Part shown: positions 7,446 to 16,774 of the stretch, one piece after another
How positions within the stretch are numbered: position 1 is the stretch's first letter
Layout of the letters: each line of letters opens with the position of its first letter
Assembly: GCF_008630935.1 (NCBI RefSeq)
Contig: NZ_CP043908.1
Location: forward strand, 1,674,001 to 1,738,000
DNA from: Thermodesulfobacterium sp. TA1
Lineage (GTDB): Bacteria > Desulfobacterota > Thermodesulfobacteria > Thermodesulfobacteriales > Thermodesulfobacteriaceae
Reading direction: 5' to 3'
Length of the DNA: 64,000 bases
The notes under the pieces: generated by a model
Told to the model about the DNA's origin: nothing
Seen by the model: the letters and a program-made list of their open reading frames with translations, nothing else
The model's database searches: none
Program-made: the position numbers and the translations under genes

Positions 7446-8284
7446 TATATAAGCCTATCTCCTAAACTAAAAAAGTTAAGTTCAGGAAGGGCAGGTATTA
7501 ATTTTTTCTTATATAAAAGCTCACAAAAATAAAGATAGGCTCTTTGTTTTAGCCCTGAAAAATCATACTCTAAGTGAGTAAGATACCGATGGACAAAATC
7601 CTTGGGGAGTTTTAGATGGCTTCGATCTACCACCTCTTTTAGGTTTGAAAAAGCCTTGGCTCTGGCGTAATAAAGGTTTAAACAAAAACTGGTAATCTCT
7701 CGCTTAAGGTTCATGAACTCTTTTTTCATGATAAAAAGAGCAAAAACAAAAGGAAAGTTAGTATATTTTAACCAAAGCTCGGCTAAATCGGTTATCAGAT
7801 ACCTATTTTCTTCATTTTGGAGGATTAAAGCTTCATCTCCTATGGCTAAATAACCTTTTAATTCCTTTTTTTCTTGTTCTGTTAAATCCTTCCAGTTTTT
7901 AGTAAGCTCTATATATTTAGGTTTGACACCAACAAAATCTTCAAGCAAGACCCTTAAAAGCAAAAAAGAACTTTCGGTTTCAGGGGTTATACCTATAGGT
8001 TTACCATCTAACAAAGATAGCGACTCTTCGTGATAAAGCACCACGCTTTTTACCTCTCCTACCGCACTGATAGACAAGTCTGGTAAAATCAAAAATTCCT
8101 TAGGGTTTTTTGCATAAACTACGCTTGAACTTAGGCTAGCACAAAGGGTCATTTGTCTAAGAAGTTGGTTAAGTCTTTTTGGTACCTCTAATACTAGTTC
8201 TATTCCCTGGTTCTTTTTAGGAAGGTAAAAAAGTAAAGGTAAGGTGTTTATATAAAGAGGAATCCCTATTTTTAGTTTATCCAT
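7445..8284 (-). CDS. mqnA: Chorismate dehydratase MqnA (futalosine pathway)
   Basis: Converts chorismate to 3-enolpyruvoyl-benzoate, the entry step of the futalosine route to menaquinone. The 279-residue protein fits the periplasmic-binding-protein-like MqnA fold: an N-terminal GIPLYINTLPLLFYL strand-loop, a SSSVVYAKNP segment, and IGITPETESSFLLLRVLL in the second lobe. It overlaps the amidohydrolase gene upstream by 8 nt. mqnA, a deaminase candidate, mqnC and ubiE in one run make a pathway cluster; mqnB, mqnD and mqnE are not in the window. Confidence 0.88.
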   Translation of the reverse strand: MDKLKIGIPLYINTLPLLFYLPKKNQGIELVLEVPKRLNQLLRQMTLCASLSSSVVYAKNPKEFLILPDLSISAVGEVKSVVLYHEESLSLLDGKPIGITPETESSFLLLRVLLEDFVGVKPKYIELTKNWKDLTEQEKKELKGYLAIGDEALILQNEENRYLITDLAELWLKYTNFPFVFALFIMKKEFMNLKREITSFCLNLYYARAKAFSNLKEVVDRSHLKLPKDFVHRYLTHLEYDFSGLKQRAYLYFCELLYKKKLIPALPELNFFSLGDRLI

Positions 8285-9503
8285 AGAACCTATATAAAAC
8301 CTCCTTTTTAGCGTTGAGAAGAGAACTCAACATTTCTTGAGGGTTGTCGGTAAGGTAATCAAAAACTTCGATTACCAACAAATTAGGAAGGTATCCTGGG
8401 CAAATAGCCCCTAAATTTTCATAACCTAAAATTTTTGCTCCGTTTAAAGTAGCCATCCGAATGAAGATTTCTGGAGGGATGTCTGGAAAGGCTGAATAAA
8501 GGGTTTTTAATTCTTCCCAAACGGAAAGGGAAGTGTTGCTGGCTAAGCTATCTGTGCCTATTCCTATTTCAAGCCCTGCTTCTAATAGCAAAGGCAGGTT
8601 AGGAAGTCCTACTCCAGTAAAAAGATTACTTCTTGGGCAAACACACACTTTAGGTTTATGTCTTTTTAGCACCTCTAAGTCTTCCTTTTCTAATTGCACT
8701 AAATGGACGAGTAAGGTTTTTTCGTCAAGTAGGTTTAAACTGGCTAAATATTTTACTGGGCTTAGCCCTGGGGAGCAAAAGCTTTCGTTCCATTGTCCTC
8801 TTTCTTTTAGTAAGTTTTTAATTGCCCCTTCTCCTGTTTTTAAAAACTCTACTTCCTCTTTAGACTCTCCGCAATGAATCGCAAAGATTTGGTTCCTCTT
8901 TTTGGTATAGGCCTTTATAGCTTGCAGAAGTAACGGAGAAACCGTATAAGGGGCATGGGCTGAATAGGTTGTTTTAATCCTGTTTTTAGAAAAATAGTCT
9001 TCAAGCGGTTGAAGTTTAACCCCACCTTTAAACCCTATAATCTCTCGAAAAATATATCCGTATAAAGGGGTTTGACAAACCAGGTCTAAGGTAAGCCCTG
9101 AGTTGGTAACCTCTCCTATTATGCCTACTCCTTCTCTCCACAGTTCAGAAAGACCAAGTTTAGCCCCTTCTTTTAACTCTACTGGGGAAGTCTCTTCTTT
9201 AAGCTTGATAACCTGTTTAACCCAGCCAAAAAAGCTTCCTGAAGGTCTAATCCTAAACCTAAAACTGGTGAGTTCAAGATGGGTGTGAAGGTTAGCAAGA
9301 CAAGGTAGGATTATCGTCTCCCCAAAATCTATCAACTTAGCCTGAGAGGTTTCTTTAAACAGGTCTGAAAACTTACCAACCCTAACAATTTTTCCCTCTT
9401 TTATTTCTACCGCTCCGTCTAAAATCGAAGGACTATCTACAGGAACCACCCATTTAGCCCGAAGTAAAAGATGATGATAAGAAAGGACCTGAAGTTCTTT
9501 CAT
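8277..9503 (-). CDS. Amidohydrolase, probable aminodeoxyfutalosine deaminase
   Basis: Metal-dependent hydrolase of the TrzN/SsnA/MtaD group, 408 aa. Metal-site motifs are visible: NLHTHLELT near residue 70, an HCGES motif, a histidine in LLVHLVQL, and GIGTDSLASN near the C-terminal third supplying the Asp. In bacteria with the futalosine pathway a member of this group deaminates 6-amino-6-deoxyfutalosine to futalosine. Its position between mqnA and mqnC supports that substrate; from sequence alone another adenine- or guanine-type substrate cannot be excluded. Spaced 2 nt from mqnC. Confidence 0.8.
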   Translation of the reverse strand: MKELQVLSYHHLLLRAKWVVPVDSPSILDGAVEIKEGKIVRVGKFSDLFKETSQAKLIDFGETIILPCLANLHTHLELTSFRFRIRPSGSFFGWVKQVIKLKEETSPVELKEGAKLGLSELWREGVGIIGEVTNSGLTLDLVCQTPLYGYIFREIIGFKGGVKLQPLEDYFSKNRIKTTYSAHAPYTVSPLLLQAIKAYTKKRNQIFAIHCGESKEEVEFLKTGEGAIKNLLKERGQWNESFCSPGLSPVKYLASLNLLDEKTLLVHLVQLEKEDLEVLKRHKPKVCVCPRSNLFTGVGLPNLPLLLEAGLEIGIGTDSLASNTSLSVWEELKTLYSAFPDIPPEIFIRMATLNGAKILGYENLGAICPGYLPNLLVIEVFDYLTDNPQEMLSSLLNAKKEVLYRFYG

Positions 9504-9505
9504 CT

Positions 9506-10567
9506 TTATTCTATAAGGGTATAATCCATCTTTCTTCTTTTTGGAATATAGCCTGCGCTAAGGATGTGATGTCTGATTTCTTCTTCACTCATACGATGAG
9601 AAACCCCAGCAGCAGCTACTACGTTTTCTTCTATCATCGTTGACCCAAAGTCATTACCTCCAAACTCTAACGCAATCTGAGCTATGTGAGGCCCTTGGGT
9701 AACCCAAGAAACTTGAAGGTTTTTGACGTTATCAAGCACTATCCGAGAAATGGCCAATACCTTTAAATAATAAGCTGCTCCTGCCTTTATCAAATGGCTT
9801 AAACCTGTGTTTTTAGGCTGAAAAGTCCAAGGAATAAACGCGGTAAAACCTCTGGTTTTATCCTGAAGATCCCTTATTTTAAGAAGATGCTCTATGATTT
9901 CTTCTTGAGTCTCTATATGTCCAAACATCATCGTAGCGGTGGTTTTGAGCCCAAGTTTATGAGCTATTTCCATCACGTTTAGCCATTCCTCTGCCGTGGC
10001 CTTGTTAGGAGAAAGAAATTTCCTTACACGGTCTGAAAGGATTTCAGCTCCCCCTCCAGGTATAGAATCAAGCCCTGCCTTAATCAATCTTTCTAAAACC
10101 TCTGTAATGCTTAACCCAAACTTTTTACTAAAAAACACTATCTCTGGAGGAGAAAAACCATGTACATGAACCTGAGGGAAGGTGGTTTTGATAAAACGTA
10201 ACATGTCTTCGTAAAACGAAAAAGGAAGGTCAGGATGAAGCCCTCCTTGCAAAAGGATTTGATAACCTCCTAAACTTATGGTTTCTTCTATTTTTTTTCC
10301 TAACTCTTCAAAAGAAAGCACATAGCCTTCCTTAGAATTAGGTGGTTTATAATAGGCACAAAACTTACATCCGGAGATACAAACGTTGGTGTAGTTGATG
10401 TTTCTATCAACCACATAAGTAACCACACGGTCTGGATTAAGTCTAAACCTAACCTCTCGAGCTAAAAAACCAAGTTCTTCTATAGGAATTTCAAAAAGGC
10501 TTAAAGCCTCTTCTTTATTCAATCTTTTACCTTCAAGCACTTTTTTAACCACTATATCTTTTTTCAT
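9506..10567 (-). CDS. mqnC: Cyclic dehypoxanthine futalosine synthase MqnC, radical SAM
   Basis: Radical SAM enzyme that cyclises dehypoxanthine futalosine in menaquinone synthesis. The 353-residue protein has the cluster motif CISGCKFCAYY near residue 62 (CxxxCxxC), followed by LQGGLHPDLPFSFYED and the family segment SIPGGGAEILSDRVR. MqnE is a close paralogue; the GGG-A-E-I-L-S-D-x-V-R block and the neighbours favour MqnC. Its start overlaps the cobO stop as ATGA. Confidence 0.88.
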   Translation of the reverse strand: MKKDIVVKKVLEGKRLNKEEALSLFEIPIEELGFLAREVRFRLNPDRVVTYVVDRNINYTNVCISGCKFCAYYKPPNSKEGYVLSFEELGKKIEETISLGGYQILLQGGLHPDLPFSFYEDMLRFIKTTFPQVHVHGFSPPEIVFFSKKFGLSITEVLERLIKAGLDSIPGGGAEILSDRVRKFLSPNKATAEEWLNVMEIAHKLGLKTTATMMFGHIETQEEIIEHLLKIRDLQDKTRGFTAFIPWTFQPKNTGLSHLIKAGAAYYLKVLAISRIVLDNVKNLQVSWVTQGPHIAQIALEFGGNDFGSTMIEENVVAAAGVSHRMSEEEIRHHILSAGYIPKRRKMDYTLIE

Positions 10568-11079
10568 CTTTCTATCCCTAACCTATCTAAAACCCCTTGG
10601 TCATAATAGTGCTTTATCTTTTTCATTTCAGTAACTAAATGCGCTAAGCTTAATAAATCTTCTGGAGCCTTTCTTCCGGTAATAACTATTTCTACTTCTT
10701 CAGGCTTATTTTTTAAAACTTGTAAAACCTCTTCTTTCTCAACCAAACCCCAGTTTAAGGCTAAGGTAAATTCGTCTAAAACAATTATATTATACTCTTT
10801 AGAAAAAACCAGCCTTTTAGCCTCTTCCCAACCTTTTTGAATAATTTCTTTTAACTCCGGGGTGATATCACTTACAAAACCTTTTTGTCCGTAGTGCTGA
10901 TAATACAGATTAGGCAAAGTTTTTAATATTTTTACTTCAGAAGTAGTCCCGTCCTTAAAAAACTGCAGAAAGGCTACCTTAAGCCCAGCCCCTAAGGCTC
11001 TGATAGTAAGACCTACGGCTGCCGTAGTCTTTCCTTTACCGTCTCCGGTATAAACCTGAATATAGCCTTTAAACCCCAT
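10564..11079 (-). CDS. cobO: Cob(I)alamin adenosyltransferase, CobO/BtuR type
   Basis: Transfers the adenosyl group of ATP to cob(I)alamin. The 171-residue protein has a P-loop TGDGKGKTTAAVGL near residues 11-24, the AFLQFFKDG segment, and a Walker-B-like IIVLDEF near residue 100. Short length and P-loop are typical of the CobA/CobO/BtuR family, not of PduO or EutT. Corrinoid handling fits the corrinoid iron-sulfur protein genes later in the window. Confidence 0.9.
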   Translation of the reverse strand: MGFKGYIQVYTGDGKGKTTAAVGLTIRALGAGLKVAFLQFFKDGTTSEVKILKTLPNLYYQHYGQKGFVSDITPELKEIIQKGWEEAKRLVFSKEYNIIVLDEFTLALNWGLVEKEEVLQVLKNKPEEVEIVITGRKAPEDLLSLAHLVTEMKKIKHYYDQGVLDRLGIER

Positions 11080-11088
11080 CTTCTCCTC

Positions 11089-11976
11089 TTATCTTAATAA
11101 CATTATCAAAAAAACCCCTAACAACATCAGCCCTGCGGCTATCATCCTTGTACCAAAATAAGCCTCTTTAAAAAAACAATAACCTAATAATACCGAAAAG
11201 AGAATACTAGTTCTTTTAAGAGCGATCATATACGCAGTTTCAAGCTGGCTTAAGGCTAACATATGAGAATAGCACATAAGCGCCTGGGTTAAACCTACCC
11301 ATAAAACCCCTTTGGTTTGAGTTTTAAAAAATTCCCACACCTTTATGCGATATAAAACTTTTACTACCAAACCGGCAGAAATCCCAAGTAAAGTGAAATA
11401 AAAAGAGGAAAACCACCAAGGATCGGTTAAAAGAAGCCCCTTTTTCCCAAGCACCGACGTAATAGAATAAAGCAAAGCTACCTGAAGCAAAAGGAAACTT
11501 CCTTTTTCCTTTTTTATAGCTTTTATGGGTTCTAAAATCCCGGTTTTAGCTAAAGGTAGGTTGATTATATAACTCCCCATTACCACCAATCCAATCCCTA
11601 TAGCTCCGTATAGGGACACCCTTTCTCCCAGCAAAAAATATCCGGTAAGGATGATAAATACCGGGGTAAAAGAAAGAAAAGGCAAAGACACAGAAAGAGG
11701 GGAAAGTTTTATGCCTTTCATATAAAGAAAGGTAGCCAAAACCTCTAAAGAAAGCAAAATTACTACTACCAAAACAAACTGAGGGGAAAAATAGGCCAAC
11801 CCCTCTCCTTTAACCAAGGTAAGATACCAAAAAAGAGGGAACAGAAAAGGTAAAGCCCCTACAGTCCTTGCCAACACCATATAAGCTGTGCCTAAATGAG
11901 AAAAATATTTTTTATTTAAAGCATCACTTAACGCTACCAAAAAACCTGCAAGGATGGCAAAGACAAAACCCAGCAT
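11089..11976 (-). CDS. EamA-type drug/metabolite transporter (DMT superfamily)
   Basis: Inner-membrane carrier of unknown substrate. The 295-residue protein is almost wholly hydrophobic with about ten helices arranged as two EamA repeats; the repeat ends GAIGIGLVVMGSYI and GTRMIAAGLMLLGVFLI are recognisable. It lies 9 nt from both neighbours and is co-transcribed with cobO and the endonuclease gene. Substrate cannot be read from sequence. Confidence 0.85.
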   Translation of the reverse strand: MLGFVFAILAGFLVALSDALNKKYFSHLGTAYMVLARTVGALPFLFPLFWYLTLVKGEGLAYFSPQFVLVVVILLSLEVLATFLYMKGIKLSPLSVSLPFLSFTPVFIILTGYFLLGERVSLYGAIGIGLVVMGSYIINLPLAKTGILEPIKAIKKEKGSFLLLQVALLYSITSVLGKKGLLLTDPWWFSSFYFTLLGISAGLVVKVLYRIKVWEFFKTQTKGVLWVGLTQALMCYSHMLALSQLETAYMIALKRTSILFSVLLGYCFFKEAYFGTRMIAAGLMLLGVFLIMLLR

Positions 11977-11985
11977 AAAACCAAC

Positions 11986-12639
11986 CTAAATACCTTTAAG
12001 AGGACAGGGATCGCAAACTGGGGTTACCTTTTTGCAAAAAGTCTTACCACAAGCTACTAAAAGAGCGTGGTATTCGTTAAAAAGAGCAGGGTCAAGCGGA
12101 AGGTTTTCCATAAAAAACGCCTGTATTTCGTCATAATTGGCTTCTTCAGAAATTAAAAGATGTCGATTTAAAATCCTGTAGGTATAGGCGTCAACCACAA
12201 ACACTGGAAGGTTGCCTGCATAAAGAAGGATGCTGTCTACCGTCTCTTTCCCTAATCCTTTAAGATTTAATAACTCTTCTCGTATTTTAGGTAATGGTTG
12301 CTGAAACATAAGGTTAAGGTCCCCTTGATAGTTGACTACTAAAAACTCTACGAAGGTTTTAAGCCTTTTGGCCTTAAGATTGTAAAATCCACTTGGCTTG
12401 ATAAGCTCTGCTAACTTATCTAATGAAAGTTCATAAAGCGCTTGAGGATTAAGAAATCCCTTTTGTTTAAGGTTGTTGATGGCTTTTTCTACGTTTTTCC
12501 AAGTAGCATTTTGAGTAAGGATCGCCCCTACACAAACCTCAAAAGGGGTCTCAGCAGGCCACCAATTTTGTGGACCAAAAAAAGCAAACAACCTATCATA
12601 AATTTCTTGTAAAATCTCGGTAGTTTTCCTCTTCATCAT
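11986..12639 (-). CDS. Endonuclease III-like DNA glycosylase (HhH-GPD, [4Fe-4S])
   Basis: Base-excision repair glycosylase family protein. The 217 residues include a helix-hairpin-helix LLNLKGLGKETVDSILLYA with the catalytic-lysine region, the conserved Asp in VFVVDAYTYRI, and a C-terminal cluster motif CGKTFCKKVTPVCDPC (C-x5-C-x6-C-x2-C). The spacing differs from canonical Nth (C-x6-C-x2-C-x5-C), as in the thermophile and archaeal subgroup of unassigned substrate. The start is MM; the second ATG is better spaced from the GGAGG that overlaps the end of the upstream fusion gene. Confidence 0.85.
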   Translation of the reverse strand: MMKRKTTEILQEIYDRLFAFFGPQNWWPAETPFEVCVGAILTQNATWKNVEKAINNLKQKGFLNPQALYELSLDKLAELIKPSGFYNLKAKRLKTFVEFLVVNYQGDLNLMFQQPLPKIREELLNLKGLGKETVDSILLYAGNLPVFVVDAYTYRILNRHLLISEEANYDEIQAFFMENLPLDPALFNEYHALLVACGKTFCKKVTPVCDPCPLKGI

Positions 12640-14960
12640 TCCTCCAGGGCAATCACTTCTGTACCCCAGGGAAGGTCAAAAACCCAGAAACCTTTAGCTA
12701 ACAACTCATTTCTTATTCTGTCTGCCTCTGTAAAATTACCTGACCTTTTTGCCTCATCTCTTAAACAGGCTAACTTCAACACTTCTTCCTCTTCGACCTT
12801 TTTGGGAAACCTTAAAACCTTTAAAACCCCGTTAAGTTTTTTCAGGTTTTCCAAGACCTTTTCTCTAAACTCTGGAGAAACCCCTTGTTTTAAGTATGGA
12901 TAAAGTTTTTTTAGAAAAGAAATAAGTTCTGAAATAACCACCGGAGTGTTTAAATCTTCTTTTAAAGCCCTTTCCCAATTATTAGTAAAACTCTCTAAAA
13001 GTTCCCAAGGGTGAGAAGCCTCTTTTTCCGGTCTAACAGAAGCCTCAAGTAAGCAAAGATGTTGGTCGATCTTCCTTAGGATTTTAGCGCTTTCCTCAAG
13101 CCCTTTCCAACTAAAATTAAAAGGATTTCTATAGTGGGTCCTTAAAAAATAAAACCTAAGGTCTCTCCCGCTAAATCCTTTTTGTATTACATCCTCTATG
13201 GTTACCCTATTTTCAGAAGAAAGCTTTTTTCCTTGATAAAAAACCATCCCAGTATGTAGCCAGTATTTAACCGTCTCTTTTCCTGTTAAAGCCTTTAACA
13301 CCGCTCTGGTGTTTTCATGATGAGGAAAAAGAAGGTCTATCCCACTGGTAAAAAAGTCTATCTCTTCTCCTAAATACTTAAGGATTAAAGCTGCACAATG
13401 GATATGCCAAGTAGGTCTAACCTTTCCGACAGAAGTATCAACAAAATAGCCTGCTTTTAACTCAAGTATATGTACCCTTTTAAGTAGAGCAAAATCAAAA
13501 GGCTCTTCTTTATCGTATTCTTCAACGTCTATAGTAGCCCCTGGCTTTAACCGAGAAAGGTCTACCTTAGAAAGCTTCCCATAATCCTCAAGTCTTGAAA
13601 TATCAAAATAAACACTTCCATACTTTACATAGGCTTTATCTTTCTCAATAGCTTTTAAAGCTACATCTGCCATTTCCTTTAGATGTTGACTTACTTTTGG
13701 ATAAAAGTCTGCCTCCTTAAGGTTTAAAAACTTGACATCTTGATAAAACTGTTCTTCTATAGTCTTAGTAATTTCATAAAGGTTTTTTTTCTCTTCTAAA
13801 GCTTTTTTTATCGTTTTATCGTCAAAATCCGTAAGGTTTACCACATGTTTTACTTTATAGCCTTTAAGGGTTAAATATTCTTTAAGTATGTCAGCGGTAA
13901 TAAGCCTTCTATAGAGCCCTACATGAGGACGAAGGTTTAAGGTAGGACCACAAGTGTATATCTTAACCTCCCGAGGTACTAAAGGAGTAAAGACCTCTCT
14001 TTTTTCAGAAAGGGTGTTGAAAACGATAAGGTCTGCTTTAGCTTCTATCGTTTGGTCTTTTGGCTCAAAAGTCCAAAGAGGGGTAGAAAGATAGCGCTCG
14101 CCCCCATCAGGAAAGATAACCACTATCAACCCTTGGTCTAAAGATTCAGCTACTTTTAAAGCCCCTGCTAAAGCTGCCCCTGAGCTTATTCCTACAAAAA
14201 TTCCCTCTTCTCTAGCTAGCCATCTTGCCCAAAAAAACGCCTCTTCGTCCTCTATGTTTATTACCTTTTCAAGAAGTTTTTTATTATAAATACCAGGGGG
14301 ATAAGACTCCTTCATGTTTTTTAAACCTTGTATCTTATGGTGAGGATATGGCTCAACCCCTATTACTTTAAACGGGAGATTATGGTCTTTAGCAAACCTG
14401 GCTATTCCCATAGCTGTGCCTGTGGTTCCAAGACCACAGACTACATGTGTGACTTTACCCTCGGTGTCTCTCCAAATTTCCGGACCTGTAGTATAGTAGT
14501 GACTTTTCCAGTTGGCCTCGTTGTTAAACTGGTCAGGGCAAAAATACTTTTCAGGCTCATTTCTTAGTAGTTCGTATACCGCTTCTATCGCTCCGTCAGT
14601 TCCCTTTTCTGCTGGAGTAAGAAGGATTTCTGCCCCAAAGGCCTGCATAATCTTTCTTCTTTCAATCGAAGCTGACTCTGACATAGCAATCATACATTTA
14701 TAACCTTTAACCGCACATACTAAAGAAAGTCCTATACCTGTGTTTCCACTCGAAGCCTCGATGACGATTTTTTCTTTAGTAAGAAGGCCTTTTTTTTCTG
14801 CGTCTTCTATCATAAAAAGCGCTGGTCTATCTTTAATAGACCCCCCAGGGTTCTGACTTTCAATCTTTCCCCAAATTTCTACCGAAGACTTGACTTTTAA
14901 CTTAGATAGTTTAATTATTGAGGTATTACCTATTTTTTGCAAAACATTATGAAACCGCAT
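12636..14960 (-). CDS. cysKS: Cysteine synthase / cysteinyl-tRNA synthetase fusion
   Basis: One uninterrupted 774-codon frame encodes two enzymes. Residues 1-300 are a PLP-dependent cysteine synthase: Lys43 in NPGGSIKDR should hold the cofactor, with EASSGNTG at 68-75, GLGTTGT at 176-182 and GISSGAALAG near 258. Residues about 310-774 are a full-length class I cysteinyl-tRNA synthetase: zinc cysteine C337 in YTCGPT, the HIGH-equivalent PHVGLY at 345-350, the WHIHCAA and FPHHEN zinc/specificity motifs, and KKLSSEN as the KMSKS loop. Making cysteine and charging it to tRNA are thus joined in one chain. A GGAGGAAAAAGGA site precedes the ATG at 14960. The symbol is descriptive, not standard. Confidence 0.92.
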   Translation of the reverse strand: MRFHNVLQKIGNTSIIKLSKLKVKSSVEIWGKIESQNPGGSIKDRPALFMIEDAEKKGLLTKEKIVIEASSGNTGIGLSLVCAVKGYKCMIAMSESASIERRKIMQAFGAEILLTPAEKGTDGAIEAVYELLRNEPEKYFCPDQFNNEANWKSHYYTTGPEIWRDTEGKVTHVVCGLGTTGTAMGIARFAKDHNLPFKVIGVEPYPHHKIQGLKNMKESYPPGIYNKKLLEKVINIEDEEAFFWARWLAREEGIFVGISSGAALAGALKVAESLDQGLIVVIFPDGGERYLSTPLWTFEPKDQTIEAKADLIVFNTLSEKREVFTPLVPREVKIYTCGPTLNLRPHVGLYRRLITADILKEYLTLKGYKVKHVVNLTDFDDKTIKKALEEKKNLYEITKTIEEQFYQDVKFLNLKEADFYPKVSQHLKEMADVALKAIEKDKAYVKYGSVYFDISRLEDYGKLSKVDLSRLKPGATIDVEEYDKEEPFDFALLKRVHILELKAGYFVDTSVGKVRPTWHIHCAALILKYLGEEIDFFTSGIDLLFPHHENTRAVLKALTGKETVKYWLHTGMVFYQGKKLSSENRVTIEDVIQKGFSGRDLRFYFLRTHYRNPFNFSWKGLEESAKILRKIDQHLCLLEASVRPEKEASHPWELLESFTNNWERALKEDLNTPVVISELISFLKKLYPYLKQGVSPEFREKVLENLKKLNGVLKVLRFPKKVEEEEVLKLACLRDEAKRSGNFTEADRIRNELLAKGFWVFDLPWGTEVIALEE

Positions 14961-15875
14961 TTCCTTTTTCCTCCAATTTTAATGGTTTTATTTTACCTCG
15001 TCTTATCAACTTTCCAAGCTACAGCCTCTCCTTTACAGTTTATTCCTATGGTTCCCCAAAAATACGTTTACCTTGAGGATCAAGTTTATACCATAAAAGA
15101 AGGCGACACCCTGGTTGACTTAGCCGTTAAGTTTGAGGTTGGTTATCAACATTTAGTCCTTGCCAACCCAGGGGTTGACCCTTGGATACCTAAAGAAAAC
15201 CAAACCATCATCATCCCATATCAGGTGTTGGTTCCTCAGGAGTTTATGTTTAAATCTCAATCTCCTTATATACTGGTAAACCTTCCTGAAATGCGTCTCT
15301 ATTTCTTTAACTATCCTTTTCTGTTTATAGCCCCTATAGGAATCGGAGACCAAGGAAAACTTCCCCCTATAGACACCTATTTTATTTATAATAAAAAAGA
15401 AAACCCCTATTGGTATCCTCCCCCCTCTATCAAAGCAGAAGACCCTACGCTTCCAGATGTGGTACCCCCTGGACCTGATAATCCTATGGGAAGCCATGCA
15501 CTTTATCTTTCAAAAGGACTTTATGCCATCCATGGAACCAATAAAATCTACAGCATCGGTAGAAGGTCTACCCATGGATGCATCAGAATGTATCCTCAAC
15601 ATATAAAACTTCTTTTCGAAAACGTGCCTATAGGCACCAAGGTCTTCATTATCTACGAGCCTTATAAACTATCTATCGAAAAAAACAAAATCTATCTTCA
15701 GGCCTTCCCTGACATAGAAAACCAGATAAAAAATCCTTTGGTTTATGTCTTAAAAAAACTAGACCAACTTTTAGAAGATAAAGACTATAAAATAGACCTG
15801 ATAAAACTTGAAAAAATATTTGAACAACCAGACGGACTGGTCCACCAAATAGGAGAGGTTAAATCCTTTAACTAA
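14949..15875 (+). CDS. LysM and L,D-transpeptidase (YkuD) protein, exported
   Basis: Periplasmic peptidoglycan cross-linking or lipoprotein-anchoring enzyme of the ErfK/YbiS group. After an N-terminal signal sequence (basic start, hydrophobic core, ATA-type cleavage near residue 26) comes a LysM domain (TIKEGDTLVDLAVKFEV) and then the YkuD catalytic motif HGTN...STHGCIRMYPQ with the nucleophile Cys. Start choice is uncertain: ATG 14949 is used; TTG 14937 and ATG 14982 are alternatives and none has a clear ribosome site. The 5' end overlaps the 5' end of the divergent cysKS gene, so each promoter must lie within or beyond the other gene. Confidence 0.85.
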   Translation: MKPHFLFPPILMVLFYLVLSTFQATASPLQFIPMVPQKYVYLEDQVYTIKEGDTLVDLAVKFEVGYQHLVLANPGVDPWIPKENQTIIIPYQVLVPQEFMFKSQSPYILVNLPEMRLYFFNYPFLFIAPIGIGDQGKLPPIDTYFIYNKKENPYWYPPPSIKAEDPTLPDVVPPGPDNPMGSHALYLSKGLYAIHGTNKIYSIGRRSTHGCIRMYPQHIKLLFENVPIGTKVFIIYEPYKLSIEKNKIYLQAFPDIENQIKNPLVYVLKKLDQLLEDKDYKIDLIKLEKIFEQPDGLVHQIGEVKSFN

Positions 15876-15880
15876 AGAAA

Positions 15881-16774
15881 CTAAAACCTCTTCCTTTTAG
15901 ACAATAGCAAAAAAGTTAATGCCCTCTCTTCTACCTCTTCTAACAAACCTGAAGCATAAAGACTTTTTAAAGCTTCTATGTGTAATCTATGATGAGAAGA
16001 CGTCGCCTCTACTTCAGCCATTAAAGAATTTCCTAAAGCAAACAAATCCCCTACTAAGTCAAGCACCTTATGTCTTACAAACTCGTCTTCACTTCTAAGT
16101 CCCTCTGGGTTTAAGACCTTTTCCTGGTCAAGGATAATCGCACTAGACAGGTCTCCACCTTTTAAAATACCCTTTTTTATCCTTTCTAAAAGTATGTCTT
16201 TAAAACCAAAGGTCCTCGCAAAACAGACCTCTTTTAAATAGTTTCTTGGGTTAATTTCTAACTCCATTTCTTGATATCCTATTACCGGATGGTCAAAAGA
16301 GATAGAAGCCTTGATTTTTAAAGTGTTTGCTGGTTTAAACACCAAGGCCCCATGGCCGTTTTTGTAATAAAAAGGCTTTTTAAGCCTAAACTTTTTTCTG
16401 GGATAAAACAAATATTGATAACCCTTTTCTTGAATTTTTCTTACCCAAGGATATGCCGACCCGTCTAAAAGTGGAACCTCCTCTCCATATACCTTGACGA
16501 TGGCGTTGTCTATCTGTAACCCATGTAAAGCCGATAACAGATGCTCTACCAAATAAATAAAATGAGTGCCGTCAGTAAGGGCAGTAGCTCCGTCAAGCCC
16601 AACCACATTTTCTATCTTTAACGGAATTTCTGGTTTATGAGCTAAATCTTCTCTTATAAACACTATCCCTGTATCTATCCCTGCAGGTTCTATCTCTACC
16701 CTTATCGTTTTTCCTGTAAAAATACCTTGTCCCTCTAAACTTATCTTTTCTGATAAAGTCTTTTGATATTCCAT
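15881..16774 (-). CDS. lpxC: UDP-3-O-acyl-N-acetylglucosamine deacetylase LpxC
   Basis: Zinc deacetylase for the committed step of lipid A synthesis, which implies an outer membrane. The 297-residue protein carries the family motifs: LVEHLLSALHGLQIDNA near residue 75 (first zinc His), and RHKVLDLVGDLFALG near residue 228 (zinc His and Asp). The usual C-terminal GHxxN catalytic His region is represented by SSHHRLH. AAAGGAGTG precedes the start. It is separated from pyrC by 155 bp and probably has its own promoter. Confidence 0.93.
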   Translation of the reverse strand: MEYQKTLSEKISLEGQGIFTGKTIRVEIEPAGIDTGIVFIREDLAHKPEIPLKIENVVGLDGATALTDGTHFIYLVEHLLSALHGLQIDNAIVKVYGEEVPLLDGSAYPWVRKIQEKGYQYLFYPRKKFRLKKPFYYKNGHGALVFKPANTLKIKASISFDHPVIGYQEMELEINPRNYLKEVCFARTFGFKDILLERIKKGILKGGDLSSAIILDQEKVLNPEGLRSEDEFVRHKVLDLVGDLFALGNSLMAEVEATSSHHRLHIEALKSLYASGLLEEVEERALTFLLLSKRKRF

